64,000 bases of DNA, from assembly GCF_023806635.1 (NCBI RefSeq), contig NZ_JAMTDQ010000029.1:1-64000 (forward strand). The letters are read 5' to 3'. Below the pieces are notes generated by a model. That model was not told the DNA's origin and searched no databases. It saw nothing but the letters and a program-made list of their open reading frames with translations. How positions within the stretch are numbered: position 1 is the first letter of the stretch; the number at the start of each line of letters is the position of its first letter. Position numbers and translations under genes: made by a program. This document shows positions 28,970 through 38,651 of this stretch, one piece after another. Source of the DNA: Accumulibacter sp. (GTDB lineage Bacteria > Pseudomonadota > Gammaproteobacteria > Burkholderiales > Rhodocyclaceae).

Positions 28970-29179
28970 CTATCCTTTCAGCGCCGCCTGCAGCCGGGCA
29001 TTGGCTTCCGCCCAAGACTGGCACGCGAGGATCGTTGCCTGTGAGGTTTCCGGAAGCTCCTGCCAGGCCGCAGGCAAGCCGTCCTCGACCAGATCGTGAA
29101 GCCTCGCCGCCTGCTCTGCGGCGAGGCGCTTGAGCTTCTTCACCTGCCGATCGAGTTCCCTGATTTCGTCTTCGCTCAT
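28970..29179 (-). CDS. CCE_0567/DUF683-family nif-associated protein
   Basis: The 69-residue protein begins MSEDEIRELDRQVKKLKRLA and is almost wholly helical: a coiled-coil hairpin as in PF05082, a family found next to the NifX-associated protein in diazotrophs. A cyanobacterial member binds metal. A function in nitrogen fixation is assumed from context only. I use the ATG at 29179; an upstream extension encodes unrelated sequence. Confidence 0.85.
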   Translation of the reverse strand: MSEDEIRELDRQVKKLKRLAAEQAARLHDLVEDGLPAAWQELPETSQATILACQSWAEANARLQAALKG

Positions 29180-29189
29180 CGTCCCACCC

Positions 29190-29675
29190 TCACAGACCGG
29201 CCACTTCGGGGAATCGGCCAATGACGCCGAGCGCCGCGGCGAGATGCTTGTCGGCCTCACTCTTCATTTGCCGCAGCGACTCGAAACCGAAGCGATGCAC
29301 GTCGCGCAGCGTCCGATCCATGGCCACCAGCTTGCCGACCGTGATCAGCGCGCGTCCGAAGCCTTCATGGGTGACGTGCAGGAATGGCACCGCCATCTGT
29401 CCACATTCCTTTTCGATCAACACGGCGAGGGCGTTGTGGAAGACCCTGACGCGGGCCAGCGTCGGCTCGTCGGGGTCGCCGACGGTCGGCAGCGCGCGCT
29501 TCTGCGCCTTGCTCACGACGTAGCCGGCGAGGATCGACGACGCCGGCTTGCCGTCCCACAGGCCATAGCTGTCGAGCGCCCGGGTCTGGCGCAGCATCTC
29601 CCGGATGAATTCGGTGGCATAGATTGGCGAATCAGCGGACTCGATGCCGGATACGAGGGCAACACCGGTACTCAT
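29190..29675 (-). CDS. NifX-associated nitrogen fixation protein (DUF269)
   Basis: The 161-residue protein matches the nif-specific DUF269 family: SPIYATEFIREMLRQTRALD, DGKPASSILAGYVVSKAQKR, LPTVGDPDEPTLARVRVFHN and HEGFGRALITVGKLVAMDRT. It occurs in diazotrophs downstream of nifX, where a role in cofactor metabolism is assumed but not shown. The ATG at 29675 follows GGAGA with six bases between and overlaps the stop of the RseC-like gene; the ATG at 29681 lies too close to that site. Confidence 0.9.
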   Translation of the reverse strand: MSTGVALVSGIESADSPIYATEFIREMLRQTRALDSYGLWDGKPASSILAGYVVSKAQKRALPTVGDPDEPTLARVRVFHNALAVLIEKECGQMAVPFLHVTHEGFGRALITVGKLVAMDRTLRDVHRFGFESLRQMKSEADKHLAAALGVIGRFPEVAGL

Positions 29676-30109
29676 GGGCATTCTCCGGGAAAGGGCTGGC
29701 TTGGACAGGTGACGGAAGCGGATGGCTGCAGGCGCTTGGCAAGCAGCCGGCGGTGCAGCAGTCGGACCAGCAACAGGCCGCTGACCAGGCCGATGGCGGC
29801 ACCGAGGGCGGCGGCGGCGTCGCCCGCGAAGGACGACACGGCCGCGCCGAGCAGCAGCAGCAGGGCCGGGAGGAGATAGCCGATCGCCACCCCGAGCGCG
29901 AAATTCGCCTGATCCAGTTCGAGGAGCACCGGGTCGCCGACCGAGGCGTTCGGCGGTGCGACGATGCGGATGATGCGCCCGCCACCGTCAGCGCAGACGG
30001 CGCGTGCCCTGCAGCCCTGACAGCTCGAAGCAACGGCCATGCGTACGTCGGCTGAGTCGCCGTGCAGCGCGACCAGCCGGCCGCGGGCTTCCAGAATGTC
30101 CGCCATCAT
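29672..30109 (-). CDS. SoxR-reducing-system RseC-like protein
   Basis: The 145-residue protein has the RseC layout (PF04246): an N-terminal soluble part with a four-Cys cluster (SCQGCRARAVC and the preceding strand), a beta-rich segment (VGDPVLLELDQANFA), then two membrane helices (IGYLLPALLLLLGAAVSSFA and ALGAAIGLVSGLLLVRLL). In E. coli, RseC works with the Rsx (Rnf-like) complex. It overlaps nifX and the DUF269 gene by ATGA on both sides, so it is locked into the nif operon. A link to the rnf genes at 51-56 kb is likely but is inference. Confidence 0.85.
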   Translation of the reverse strand: MMADILEARGRLVALHGDSADVRMAVASSCQGCRARAVCADGGGRIIRIVAPPNASVGDPVLLELDQANFALGVAIGYLLPALLLLLGAAVSSFAGDAAAALGAAIGLVSGLLLVRLLHRRLLAKRLQPSASVTCPSQPFPGECP

Positions 30110-30525
30110 TCCTCCCAGCCCTCGTCGAGCATGCGACCGAAGCGGGTGTCGTCGCCGTCGCGGCGGCGACTCGCCTTGTCGACCCAGTCGATGCCGCCGG
30201 CGCGGATCGCCCGGCTGAGTTGCCGCAGGAGGAGGTCGATTCCGGTCTCGTCGTCGAGCCGTACGGGTTGCACGCCAGCGGCGAGCAGCTGCTTCACCGC
30301 CGAAGCGCCGGCGGCCAGGCAGTAGACGGCACCGCAACCTGCCAGGGCAGCAACCCGTGCCGGCAGTCTGGCTTCGTTGGCATCCAGGGCAGCCGGCGGA
30401 AACTCGACAATCTCGACCAGTCGCGCCCGCTCACCGTCCACCGCATAGACGGCGAAGCCCGCGGCGGCGCCGAAGTGCTGGTTCACCGTGCTGCGGTCGC
30501 TGCTGGCGAAGGCTACCCTGAGCAT
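30106..30525 (-). CDS. nifX: FeMo-cofactor precursor carrier NifX
   Basis: The 139-residue protein has the NifX/NafY dinitrogenase-cofactor-binding fold: LRVAFASSDRSTVNQHFGAAAGFAVYAVD at the start, ARVAALAGCGAVYCLAAGASAVKQLLAAGVQPV in the middle. NifX holds NifB-co or VK-cluster in transit between NifB and NifEN. The ATG at 30525 begins exactly at the conserved strand; a longer open frame upstream is out of family. It lies 13 bases after nifN. Confidence 0.92.
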   Translation of the reverse strand: MLRVAFASSDRSTVNQHFGAAAGFAVYAVDGERARLVEIVEFPPAALDANEARLPARVAALAGCGAVYCLAAGASAVKQLLAAGVQPVRLDDETGIDLLLRQLSRAIRAGGIDWVDKASRRRDGDDTRFGRMLDEGWEE

Positions 30526-30538
30526 GTCCGGCGTCTCG

Positions 30539-31942
30539 CTAGTGGTGGGCGAGGCCAGCGCCAGACGGCGCCCGCGCCAGCGCGTCGACGTCGCCGACAC
30601 GGTAGATCGATCGGTGGACCGGAAGCTCATGGTGGTTCTCGCGAACGAGGTTGGCGATGTCGAACAAGGCCTGCCGGGCGCCGCGATAGCCGACCCACGC
30701 CCGTGCATGGCCACCGACCCAGTCATACTGGGGGAAGCCGGCGCGCAAGAGAGGTACCTGCAGGCGTTGCGCGCCGGGTGCGGCGTGCGAGTTGGCGACG
30801 AGGAGCTGGGCGCGCTGCGCCCGTGCGGCATGTTCCAGGTCCTCGAGATCGCCGATGCGCACGCAGGCTGCCGGCAGATCGGCGAGTACGTCGGCATGCG
30901 TCGACGCGACGGCGGCGACGATCTCACCGCCGACGCCAGCGAGAAGCTGCGCCAGCGCCAGCAGCAGATCGGGGTCAGCGGCGATGCCGACACGCAGGAA
31001 GCCGGTCATGAAATGGGTGTCGACCATCGCGTCCTGCAGTTGCGCGCGTTGGCGCTCGATCACCGGAGGGACTGGCTGGCCCGAGATTTCAGCAAGTGCC
31101 AGGGTGAAGGCATCGCAGGCGTCGAGGCCGAGCAGATGATCGAAACGGCAATCCGGTACGCCACTGCGGGCGCGCAGCAGGTCGGCCGCCTTGTGCAGCG
31201 AACGACCGATGACGACGGTGGCGGCAGCGCCACCGAGCGTCGCGACGGCGGCTTTCGGCGTCCCGCCCAGCGTCAGCGGGGTACTGTCCTGATCGATCAG
31301 ATGACCGTCGAGTGAATCGCCGAGGTCGGGCAGGAACACCGGCTGCAGACCGAAGGCTTCGATCCATTCCTTGATCGCTTCGACGTCGCCCGGCGTCAGC
31401 ATCGACGACGCGAGGACGTTGACCTGCCTGCTGTCGCTCGCAGCCAGTGCTGTCCCGGGGCCGGCGGGAAGCAGCGTGTCGATGATCGCCTCGACGGCGA
31501 GGGCAAAGCCGGACTCGAGGCAGCCACGGTAGTCCGGCGTGTTCACCGGTACCACGGCGGTGCTCGCAAACTCCGGATGCCGGCGGCGGAACTCGCGCAC
31601 CAGGCGTGCCACGTCGCAGCCCTGCGTCTCCGAGAGACCGGTCGTCGGCAGGCCGATGATCTCCGGCCGACTTTTCTCGCAGAGCACGCGCAGGCCCTCG
31701 ATGACGTTCTCGTCGGCGCTCATGATGGTCGACACCTGATCCATCGCCGTCGTCTGCAGCGGGATCGGCTCGCGGAAATGGCGTACCAGGAACACCTTGC
31801 CGAAGGCGGTACAGCCCTGCGAGCCGTGCAGCATCGGAATCGCCTGCCGCAGCCCGAGGAAAGCCAGGGCGGCGCCAATCGGCTGCCCGGCCTTGAGCGG
31901 ATTCACCGCCAGTGGCCTGGCGCGCTTGAGGATTTCAGGCAT
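30539..31942 (-). CDS. nifN: nitrogenase cofactor biosynthesis protein NifN
   Basis: The 467-residue protein is the beta-like subunit of the NifEN scaffold on which FeMo-co is finished. It is homologous to Nif[41 protein letters not shown] (cluster Cys), [34 protein letters not shown], and the C-terminal [15 protein letters not shown]. Length is normal for NifN. It overlaps nifE by 8 bases, so the two subunits are made together. Confidence 0.97.
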   Translation of the reverse strand: MPEILKRARPLAVNPLKAGQPIGAALAFLGLRQAIPMLHGSQGCTAFGKVFLVRHFREPIPLQTTAMDQVSTIMSADENVIEGLRVLCEKSRPEIIGLPTTGLSETQGCDVARLVREFRRRHPEFASTAVVPVNTPDYRGCLESGFALAVEAIIDTLLPAGPGTALAASDSRQVNVLASSMLTPGDVEAIKEWIEAFGLQPVFLPDLGDSLDGHLIDQDSTPLTLGGTPKAAVATLGGAAATVVIGRSLHKAADLLRARSGVPDCRFDHLLGLDACDAFTLALAEISGQPVPPVIERQRAQLQDAMVDTHFMTGFLRVGIAADPDLLLALAQLLAGVGGEIVAAVASTHADVLADLPAACVRIGDLEDLEHAARAQRAQLLVANSHAAPGAQRLQVPLLRAGFPQYDWVGGHARAWVGYRGARQALFDIANLVRENHHELPVHRSIYRVGDVDALARAPSGAGLAHH

Positions 31943-33359
31943 CGGCCGCTCCGGCAGCCGGCAGCGCGTCGCCCACGGCCGCCGCGGCGTGCCATGGCGC
32001 CGGCGCCCGCACCTTTTGCCACACCGGCGACCCCAGCGTCAGCGCGAGCTGGCGCACCAGTTCCAGCATGCCGCCATAGCCAGCGTAGCCGAATTCCCTT
32101 TCCTGATTGATGTCGAGGAAGGGGATGCGGGCCTTCATGGCGGTGTACAGGTTGCGCCCGCCGGCGATCAGGATGTCCGCCTGATGGTCCCTGTAGGCCT
32201 GCAGCAGTGCCTTCGGGCTGCCGTCGGTGATCATCTGCGTCGCTTCGCCCATGATCTCGCGGATGCGCGCCTTGTCCTCCTCGGTCGATTTCTTGGTGCC
32301 GGTGGCGACCACGGTCATGCCGAGCTCCTGCAACGCGGACACCACCGACCAGCTCTTGACGCCGCCGGTGTAGAGCAGCACTCGCTTGCCGGCGAGCCGC
32401 GCTTGCCAGGGTTCGAGGGCGGCGCGAGCGGAGCGCTCCTCGCGGACGATCATCGCCTCGGTGCGGGCCGTGAGATCGCCGTCGCCGAGCACGTGGGCGA
32501 AGTCGCGGAAGGCCTGTGAGGTGTCGCTGATGCCATAGAAGCTGCCCTCGAAGAAGGGCACGCCGAAGTCGCTTTCGAGTTTGCGCGCGACGTTGAGCAG
32601 CGCCTTGGCGCAGACCACCATCGACGCCTCTGCGCGATGCATGGTCTGCACCTCATGGAAGCGTGCGTCGCCCGAGAGCGTGCACAGAATGCGCAGGCCC
32701 AGTTCGTCGAACAGCGGCGCGACATGCCAGAACTCGCCGGCGATGTTGTATTCGCCGATGAGATTCACATCGTGCACCCGAATGCCGGGCCGGTGCGCCG
32801 ACGCCGCGACCGGTGCCGGCTCGCGAGTGCCGATCACGTACTTGAACATGGCTTCGCCGGCAATGCGATTGCCGAGATTCTTGGTGCCGTAGAAGCCGGC
32901 GCAGTCGACCGGTACCACCGGCACACCCCAGCGCGCGCTCGCCGCCCTGGCCACTGCCTCGAGATCGTCACCGATCAGCGCCGGAACGCAGGTGGAGTAG
33001 ACGAAGACGGCCTTTGGCGCGTAGTCGTCGATCGCCTGCTTGATGGCCAGGAACAGGCGCTTCTCGCCACGGCCCATGATCACGTCCTGCTCGGTGAGGT
33101 CGGTGGTCATGCCGATACGGTAGAGCGTCGGGCCCGACGAGCGCGCGCCGCGGTTGTCCCAGGAGGCGCCAGAGCAGCCGATCGGCCCGTGCACGATGTG
33201 GGCGACGTCGGCAATCGGCAGCAGCGCGATCTGCGCGCCGTCGAACGAGCAGCCGCCTGCGGTCGCGCCCGGTTTGGTGCGCGCGCAGCCGGATTTCTCG
33301 CTCCTGTTGTGCGCACAGGCCGGCTCGTTCAGCAGTTGGGCAATTTCGGCTGTCTTCAT
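31935..33359 (-). CDS. nifE: nitrogenase cofactor biosynthesis protein NifE
   Basis: The 474-residue alpha-like subunit of NifEN starts [18 protein letters not shown] (ATG at 33359). Marks are [15 protein letters not shown] (cluster Cys), [55 protein letters not shown] and [21 protein letters not shown] longer open frame reaching 33464 crosses the sigma-54 promoter and is not coding. It is the first gene of a seven-gene operon ending in fdxB. Confidence 0.97.
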   Translation of the reverse strand: MKTAEIAQLLNEPACAHNRSEKSGCARTKPGATAGGCSFDGAQIALLPIADVAHIVHGPIGCSGASWDNRGARSSGPTLYRIGMTTDLTEQDVIMGRGEKRLFLAIKQAIDDYAPKAVFVYSTCVPALIGDDLEAVARAASARWGVPVVPVDCAGFYGTKNLGNRIAGEAMFKYVIGTREPAPVAASAHRPGIRVHDVNLIGEYNIAGEFWHVAPLFDELGLRILCTLSGDARFHEVQTMHRAEASMVVCAKALLNVARKLESDFGVPFFEGSFYGISDTSQAFRDFAHVLGDGDLTARTEAMIVREERSARAALEPWQARLAGKRVLLYTGGVKSWSVVSALQELGMTVVATGTKKSTEEDKARIREIMGEATQMITDGSPKALLQAYRDHQADILIAGGRNLYTAMKARIPFLDINQEREFGYAGYGGMLELVRQLALTLGSPVWQKVRAPAPWHAAAAVGDALPAAGAADA

Positions 33360-33388
33360 GGCGTCGTTCCTCTGTCCCGGCTCATGAC

Positions 33389-33403
33389 GCAAATGCCGTG
33401 CCA
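33389..33403 (-). promoter_or_regulatory. sigma-54 promoter of nifE
   Basis: On the minus strand TGGCAC-GGCAT-TTGC matches the -24/-12 consensus exactly. The predicted start near 33377 gives a short leader to the nifE ATG at 33359. Confidence 0.8.
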
Positions 33404-33447
33404 TCGCCAACCGCCTGATTCCGCATGCTTGCCCCTGGGCGCGGCTC

Positions 33448-33463
33448 TGTCGGGTTTGCGACA
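33448..33463. promoter_or_regulatory. NifA upstream activator sequence, nifE/nifQ
   Basis: TGTCGGGTTTGCGACA is an exact TGT-N10-ACA site with a symmetrical TGTCG...CGACA core. It lies between two oppositely directed sigma-54 promoters. Confidence 0.75.
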
Positions 33464-33569
33464 TTGTCGCGTCGAACGAAGCGGCGGGCCGCCACCGGCC
33501 GGTCAGGGCACGGGACCGGCAGGCCCGCGCCCATTGAACGGGCGGGATCAGGTGCGACTGCCCGGAAGC

Positions 33570-33584
33570 CTGGCGTGGATCCTG
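33570..33584 (+). promoter_or_regulatory. weaker sigma-54 promoter candidate of nifQ
   Basis: TGGCGT-GGATC-CTGC keeps the invariant GG and GC ten bases apart but deviates at three other positions from TGGCAC-N5-TTGC. It is placed well for a transcript starting near 33596, ahead of the nifQ ATG at 33620. Confidence 0.45.
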
Positions 33585-33619
33585 CTAGAACTTCATCGTC
33601 CGCCACCAGGGAGTCCTGC

Positions 33620-34168
33620 ATGCCGATCCCGACCGACAAGCCGCCAAGCGTGCGTCGCGGCGACGAACTGCGCACACTCGCCGTGCGTGGCGTCGTCGGT
33701 GAATCGCTGAAGGCCGGCCGCCAGCCGTTGATCCGCGGCCTCCCGCAAGAGCGTCTGCAAGCGGTCCTGACGGACCTTTTCCCCGGCAAGCGGTTCGCGG
33801 CGGCTCCCGCGGTGAGGACTCCCGACGCTGGTGGCGACGAGTTTGCCGATCTCCTCGACTTGTTGCTCGAACACCTGGCGCTGCCCGACGAAGCGGGCAC
33901 CTGCCTGTGTCATGCCATCGCGACGGCGGCGATGGGCGAGAACCACCTCTGGCAGGACATGGGCCTGCCCGACCGCCGGGCGCTTTCGCAACTGCTGTGC
34001 GACAACTTCCCCGTCCTGGCGGCGAAGAACGTCGGCGACATGAAGTGGAAGAAGTTCTTCTACCGGCAGCTCTGCGAGCGCGCCGGCGTGCCGATCTGCA
34101 AGGCGCCCCACTGCGCCGAGTGCTGCGACCGCGCACTCTGCTTCGGGCCGGAGGAAGGCCAAGGGTGA
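33620..34168 (+). CDS. nifQ: molybdenum donor protein NifQ
   Basis: The 182-residue protein ends with the NifQ signature Cys-x4-Cys-x2-Cys-x5-Cys (Cys160, 165, 168 and 174; CKAPHCAECCDRALC), which binds a Mo-Fe-S cluster. It delivers molybdenum to NifEN/NifH for FeMo-co. The middle part (CLCHAIATAAMGENHLWQDMGLPDR, NFPVLAAKNVGDMKWKKFFYRQL) is also typical. I start at the ATG at 33620 after GGGAG; the open frame extends upstream into the control region. modABC follows, so molybdenum uptake and use are encoded together. Confidence 0.92.
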   Translation: MPIPTDKPPSVRRGDELRTLAVRGVVGESLKAGRQPLIRGLPQERLQAVLTDLFPGKRFAAAPAVRTPDAGGDEFADLLDLLLEHLALPDEAGTCLCHAIATAAMGENHLWQDMGLPDRRALSQLLCDNFPVLAAKNVGDMKWKKFFYRQLCERAGVPICKAPHCAECCDRALCFGPEEGQG

Positions 34169-34244
34169 TGCGGGCTTTCTTCTCAACCCCGTTCTGTAGC
34201 GGGCACAGTACCTGGCCGCTTCGACCTTGACACGAGGACTTCCG

Positions 34245-34988
34245 ATGCTCCGTCGGCCCTTCCTCGCCGTCGCCCTGCTGACTGCGGCGTCGGTCCATTC
34301 GGACGAGATCCATATCGCCGTTGCGGCAAACTTCGCCTCGCCGATGCAGAAGATCGCCGCCGAGTTCGAAAAGGAGAGCGGCCACACCATCGTTGCATCG
34401 TTCGCTTCAACCGGCAAGCTCTACGCGCAGATCAAGGCCGGCGCGCCCTTCGAAGTTCTGCTCGCCGCCGACGACGAAACCCCGGCACGCCTGGAGAAGG
34501 AAGGCGACGGCGTTGTCGGCAGCCGCTTCACCTACGCCGTCGGCAGACTCGTGCTCTGGAGCCGGAGGGAGGGCTTCGTGGACGACAGGGGGGAAGTACT
34601 CCGACGCAACGACTTCCAGCACCTCGCACTGCCCAACCCCAGGCTCGCGCCCTACGGCGCAGCCGGCATCCAGACGCTGCAGGCGCTTGCTTTGCTCGAC
34701 AGGCTTCAGTTGAAGTTCGTCACTGCCGAGAACATCAGCCAGGCCTACCAGTTCGTTGCCTCCGGCAACGCCGAACTCGGCTTTGTCGCACTGTCGCAGG
34801 TATATCGGCAGGGTCGCATCGCTGCAGGGTCGGGGTGGATCGTGCCGCCGCAGCTCCACGACCCGATCCGCCAGGACGCGCTTCTGCTCGCCAGAGGCAA
34901 AGGCAGCCCGGGTCCCGCAGCGCTACTGACGTACCTGCGTGGCGACAAGGCCCGGTCGATCATCAGGTCCTTCGGTTACGAACTGTGA
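34245..34988 (+). CDS. modA: molybdate ABC transporter, periplasmic binding protein
   Basis: The 247-residue protein has a signal peptide (MLRRPFLAVALLTAASVHS) and the ModA fold: IHIAVAANFASPMQKIAAEF, SFASTGKLYAQIKAGAPFEVLLAADDETP, PRLAPYGAAGIQTLQAL and ASGNAELGFVALSQVY. It captures molybdate in the periplasm for ModBC. The TTG at 34227 is an alternative upstream start but would place charged residues before the signal. It lies 76 bases after nifQ. Confidence 0.95.
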   Translation: MLRRPFLAVALLTAASVHSDEIHIAVAANFASPMQKIAAEFEKESGHTIVASFASTGKLYAQIKAGAPFEVLLAADDETPARLEKEGDGVVGSRFTYAVGRLVLWSRREGFVDDRGEVLRRNDFQHLALPNPRLAPYGAAGIQTLQALALLDRLQLKFVTAENISQAYQFVASGNAELGFVALSQVYRQGRIAAGSGWIVPPQLHDPIRQDALLLARGKGSPGPAALLTYLRGDKARSIIRSFGYEL

Positions 34989-35079
34989 GCATCAGGGGAG
35001 CCGCGACCGAAGCCCATCTTCCGGTGAGCACCGTGCCGCCTGACCTGCCGCGGCGCGAGGTCGCGGTGGTTCGAGAGCC

Positions 35080-35751
35080 ATGCTGAGCCCGTCCGACCTC
35101 GCTGCGGTCTGGCTGACGCTCAAGCTGGCCGGGACGGCCACGGCCGTCCTGCTCCTGCTCGGCACGCCGCTGGCCTGGTGGCTGGCGCGCACCCGGCACT
35201 GGGCGAAAGGCATGATCGGCGCCCTGGTCACGCTGCCGCTGGTGTTGCCGCCAACCGTTCTCGGCTTCTACCTGCTGGTGCTGATGGGGCCGGATGGAAT
35301 GCTCGGCCGCCTGCTCGCGGCGGGCGGGCTGCAAGCGCTGCCCTTCACCTTCGCTGGCCTCGTCGTCGCCTCGGTGATCTACTCCATGCCTTTCGTCGTG
35401 CAGCCGTTGCAGCAGGCTTTCGAAGCCATCGGCGAGCAGCCGCTGGAGGCGGCGGCGACACTGCGTGCCGATCCCTGGGATACCTTCTTCGCAGTCGTGC
35501 TGCCGCTCGCCCGACCGGGTTTCATGACCGCGGGAGTCCTCGGCTTCGCGCACACGGTGGGTGAGTTCGGTGTGGTCCTGATGATCGGCGGCAACATTCC
35601 GGGCAAGACACAGGTGCTGTCGATGGCCATCTACAACCATGTCGAAGCGCTCGAGTACGAAGCCGCGCATCGGCTGGCTGCCGGCATGCTGGCTTTCTCG
35701 TTCACCGTCCTGCTGCTGCTCAACGCGCTGAAGCCGGAGCGGATCCGTTGA
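35080..35751 (+). CDS. modB: molybdate ABC transporter, permease
   Basis: The 223-residue membrane protein has five to six hydrophobic helices and the ABC permease coupling motif ([25 protein letters not shown]). [22 protein letters not shown] and [19 protein letters not shown] are typical of ModB. It carries molybdate through the inner membrane with ModC as motor. It lies 91 bases after modA and overlaps modC by 4 bases. Confidence 0.96.
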   Translation: MLSPSDLAAVWLTLKLAGTATAVLLLLGTPLAWWLARTRHWAKGMIGALVTLPLVLPPTVLGFYLLVLMGPDGMLGRLLAAGGLQALPFTFAGLVVASVIYSMPFVVQPLQQAFEAIGEQPLEAAATLRADPWDTFFAVVLPLARPGFMTAGVLGFAHTVGEFGVVLMIGGNIPGKTQVLSMAIYNHVEALEYEAAHRLAAGMLAFSFTVLLLLNALKPERIR

Positions 35752-36818
35752 GCATCCGGGCTCGCTTCCACCTGCCTTACCCGGCTTTCACGCTGGACGT
35801 CGATCTCGATCTGCCGGGACAAGGCATCACCGCCTTCTTCGGACGTTCCGGATCGGGCAAGACGACACTGTTGCGCTGCATCGCTGGACTCGAAAAAGCC
35901 GCCGCCGGCTTCCTTTCGGTCAACGGCGAAATCTGGCAGGAGGGCGCGCGCCGGCTGCCCGTGCATCGCCGCCCGCTCGGCTACGTCTTCCAGGACGCGC
36001 GATTGTTCCCGCATCTCGACGTCGCCGCCAATCTCGACTTCGGGCGCCGCCGCATCGCCACGCATCAGTGTTGCGTGTCCCTCGCGCGGGCTGTCGAACT
36101 GCTCGGCATCGGCCACCTGCTCGAAAGGCGGTGCGAACGCCTGTCGGGTGGCGAGCGTCAGCGCGTGGCGATTGCACGCGCGCTCGCTACCAGCCCACGC
36201 CTGCTGCTGATGGACGAACCGTTGGCGGCGCTCGACCATGCGCGCAAGCAGGAAATCCTGCCCTACCTCGAGCAATTGCGCGACGAGATGGAGATTCCCG
36301 TCCTCTACGTGAGTCACGCCCCCGACGAGGTGGCGCGACTCGCCGATCATATCGTGGTCATCGACGACGGTCGCGCCGTCACGCAGGGGCCACTGGCCGA
36401 GGTCCTGGCACGCGTCGACCCGCCGTTGCGCCTCGGCGACGACGCTGGTGTCGTCTTCTCCGGCACGGTGGTCGAACGGGACGCGGAGTGGCATCTCGCC
36501 CGGATTGTCTTCGCTGGCGGCGAGGTCTGGGTGCGCGACGGTGGTGCCGCCGTCGGACGTCGCGTGCGCCTGCGCATCCTGGCGCGCGATGTGAGCATCG
36601 CGCGCAGCCGTCATGACGACGCCAGCATCATGAACCTGCTGCCGGCGACGGTGGTCAGCCATGTTGCCGAAGACCATCCAGCGGTCGCCCTGCTGCAGTT
36701 GCGCGTCGGCGACACGCCCATGCTGGCACGCCTGACCCGGCACTCCGCTTCGCGCCTCGAACTCGCACCGGGGCAGCAGGTATGGGCTCAGATCAAGGCG
36801 GTGGTGCTGGTCGGCTGA
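35748..36818 (+). CDS. modC: molybdate ABC transporter, ATP-binding protein
   Basis: The 356-residue ATPase has Walker [15 protein letters not shown] (about residues 31-44), the Q-loop region ([14 protein letters not shown]), the signature [17 protein letters not shown], Walker [17 protein letters not shown] and the switch His (YVSHAPDEV). The C-terminal third is a TOBE/molybdate-binding domain (about 290-356), as in ModC proper. It drives ModB transport. The start overlaps the modB stop. Confidence 0.97.
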   Translation: MSIRARFHLPYPAFTLDVDLDLPGQGITAFFGRSGSGKTTLLRCIAGLEKAAAGFLSVNGEIWQEGARRLPVHRRPLGYVFQDARLFPHLDVAANLDFGRRRIATHQCCVSLARAVELLGIGHLLERRCERLSGGERQRVAIARALATSPRLLLMDEPLAALDHARKQEILPYLEQLRDEMEIPVLYVSHAPDEVARLADHIVVIDDGRAVTQGPLAEVLARVDPPLRLGDDAGVVFSGTVVERDAEWHLARIVFAGGEVWVRDGGAAVGRRVRLRILARDVSIARSRHDDASIMNLLPATVVSHVAEDHPAVALLQLRVGDTPMLARLTRHSASRLELAPGQQVWAQIKAVVLVG

Positions 36819-36866
36819 GCGCTCGGCAGCCGCCGTCCGCATCGCCGCGGCGCAAGCCGACAATTG

Positions 36867-36882
36867 CGTCGCAAACCCGACA
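36867..36882. promoter_or_regulatory. degenerate NifA site upstream of nifV
   Basis: CGTCGCAAACCCGACA differs by one base from TGT-N10-ACA, and its inner bases closely match the other NifA sites here (AAACCCGACA also occurs at 28602-28617 and 56539-56554). It is centred about 83 bases ahead of the predicted nifV start. Confidence 0.5.
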
Positions 36883-36931
36883 ATTCTCCGAGCAGAATCC
36901 TTAACACGCTGATTTGGTGCGGAATAATTGC

Positions 36932-36946
36932 TGGCACTGGAATTGC
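36932..36946 (+). promoter_or_regulatory. sigma-54 promoter of the nifV operon
   Basis: TGGCAC-TGGAA-TTGC matches the -24/-12 consensus exactly. The predicted transcription start near 36958 lies only a few bases from the nifV ATG at 36962, so either translation begins on a very short leader or the true start codon lies slightly further in. Confidence 0.8.
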
Positions 36947-36961
36947 AGGTTGATGAGGGCC

Positions 36962-38086
36962 ATGAACCACAACGCGTCGATCGATATCGTCATCAACGAC
37001 ACCACCCTGCGTGACGGGGAGCAGTCGGCAGGTGTCGCCTTCCGTCCCGGCGAGAAGATCGACATCGCGCGCCGCCTTGACGCTGTCGGCGTTCCCGAGC
37101 TGGAAATCGGCATTCCGGCGATGGGCGAGGCCGAACGCGCGAGCATCCGGGCGGTCGCCGCACTGCGACTGAAGGCGCGCCTGATGGTGTGGTCGCGGCT
37201 GGATCGTGCCGACATCGTGCTGGCGGCGAATCTCGGTGCGCACTCGATCGACATCTCCGTACCCGCCTCGGATCAGCATCTGCGCGCGAAGTTCCGACGG
37301 CATCGCCATTGGCTGCTGACGCAGATCGACGAGCACGTGCGGCTGGCGCGTGATCTCGGCTTCGGCGTCTGCGTCGGCGCCGAGGATGCATCGCGCGGTG
37401 ACCCGGATCTGCTGGTGGCGATTGCCGAAGCCGCACAGGTCGCCGGCGCGGAGCGAATCCGTTTTGCCGATACGCTGGGCGTGCTCGATCCATTCGCCAC
37501 CTGCGAGCGCATTCGTCACCTGCGTTCGCGATGCGACCTCGAAATCGAGATGCACGCCCACGACGACCTCGGGATGGCGACGGCCAACACACTGGCGGCC
37601 GTCCGCGCTGGCGCGACGCATCTCAACACGACCGTCAACGGGCTTGGTGAACGCTGTGGCAATGCGCCGCTCGAGGAAGTCGTACTGGGTCTGTATCTGT
37701 GCCAGGGAATCGAGACGGGCATCGATCTCGCCGGCTTGCCAGCGATCTCGCAGTGCGTCGCCGACGCTTCAGGGCGCCCCCTCTGCTGGCAGAAGAGCGT
37801 CGTCGGCGAAGGCGCCTTCACCCACGAAGCAGGAATTCACGTCGACGGCCTGCTCAAGGATCCGGCCAACTATCAGGGCTTCGATCCGCGCCTGGTGGGC
37901 CGGCGCCATCGTGTGGTTCTCGGCAAGCATTCCGGAGCCCGCGCCGTGCAACAGGTGATGGCGGGCCTCGGCCATGACCTGTCGGACACCTCGGCACGCG
38001 CTCTCCTGCAGCGGCTGCGAAGCTTCGTCGCCGAGCGGAAGCAAGCGCCGTCGGCGGCTGACCTCCTGGCCCTGCTGCACTCCTGA
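36962..38086 (+). CDS. nifV: homocitrate synthase
   Basis: The 374-residue enzyme condenses acetyl-CoA with 2-oxoglutarate to homocitrate, the organic ligand of FeMo-co. It is of the DRE-TIM type: [17 protein letters not shown] (residues about 11-27) and [21 protein letters not shown] hold the metal and catalytic residues; [19 protein letters not shown] and HEAGIHVDG are also typical. I use the ATG at 36962; ATG at 36953 would precede the predicted transcription start. It heads nifV-orf-nifW-nifZ-nifM. Confidence 0.96.
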   Translation: MNHNASIDIVINDTTLRDGEQSAGVAFRPGEKIDIARRLDAVGVPELEIGIPAMGEAERASIRAVAALRLKARLMVWSRLDRADIVLAANLGAHSIDISVPASDQHLRAKFRRHRHWLLTQIDEHVRLARDLGFGVCVGAEDASRGDPDLLVAIAEAAQVAGAERIRFADTLGVLDPFATCERIRHLRSRCDLEIEMHAHDDLGMATANTLAAVRAGATHLNTTVNGLGERCGNAPLEEVVLGLYLCQGIETGIDLAGLPAISQCVADASGRPLCWQKSVVGEGAFTHEAGIHVDGLLKDPANYQGFDPRLVGRRHRVVLGKHSGARAVQQVMAGLGHDLSDTSARALLQRLRSFVAERKQAPSAADLLALLHS

Positions 38087-38109
38087 GGCAATGGCCAAGG
38101 ACGATGACG

Positions 38110-38637
38110 ATGGCTGACCGACTCGAACTGCTGGAACCTGGCGACGACGTGCTCTATTTCGACGAGCCCTGTCCGCCGCGCGTCGCGGCCCAGATCGACG
38201 CCGCGGCGCGGGACTACGGCCAGCCGGTGGCCGAGCACCGGCTGCTCTTTGCCTATCTTCTGGCGCCCGAGCAGTTGTCGGTTCTGGTCGCGCTGTACCG
38301 CTACTATTTCTATCAGCATCGCCTCGACGATGCGCTGCTCGTCGCCGAGCGGGCGCTGGAAGTCAGTGCACGCCGCCTGCAACTGGCCGGAGGCTGGCGC
38401 AACCTCGGACCACACACGCTCGGCGAGGTGGCAATGCGCTCGATGGGCATGCTGCGTTTCCATCTGCTGGCGCTCAAGGGATCGGCGGTGATCCTGCTGC
38501 GCCTTGGGGAAATCGGCGAGGCTTGCGCGCGCCTGCGGACGATTGCCGGGGTCGACCAGCGCGATGCACTCGGCGCTCGGCCGCTGCTCGAGGTCATCGA
38601 TCGCCCCTACGCACCACTCACCGAAACCCTGGACTGA
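38110..38637 (+). CDS. uncharacterised helical protein between nifV and nifW
   Basis: I do not recognise this 175-residue protein as a named family. It appears mostly helical with TPR-like pairs (LSVLVALYRYYFYQHRLDDALLVAERALEVSAR, then SMGMLRFHLLALKGSAVILLRLGEIGEACARLRTI), so a protein-binding role is plausible. It sits 23 bases after nifV and 14 before nifW in an apparent nif operon, which suggests a nitrogenase-maturation accessory. I prefer the ATG at 38110 because AAGGA (38097) is eight bases upstream; ATG at 38104 would be too close. Confidence 0.75.
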   Translation: MADRLELLEPGDDVLYFDEPCPPRVAAQIDAAARDYGQPVAEHRLLFAYLLAPEQLSVLVALYRYYFYQHRLDDALLVAERALEVSARRLQLAGGWRNLGPHTLGEVAMRSMGMLRFHLLALKGSAVILLRLGEIGEACARLRTIAGVDQRDALGARPLLEVIDRPYAPLTETLD

Positions 38638-38651
38638 CAGAGGAGAAAGGC

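Larger units (their letters stand above)
33360..33619. promoter_or_regulatory. divergent nifE/nifQ control region
   Basis: This 260-base gap separates nifE (minus) from nifQ (plus). It contains a sigma-54 promoter toward nifE (33389-33403), a weaker one toward nifQ (33570-33584) and a single perfect NifA site between them (33448-33463). The site is about 80 bases from the nifE start and about 140 from the nifQ start, so one NifA site could serve both. Confidence 0.6.

Noticed and set aside
34169-34244. A sigma-54 or NifA site directly ahead of modA
   Set aside because: TGTAGCGGGCACAGTA looks similar at first, but the second half-site is GTA and no -24/-12 pair follows; modA may be read from the nifQ promoter.
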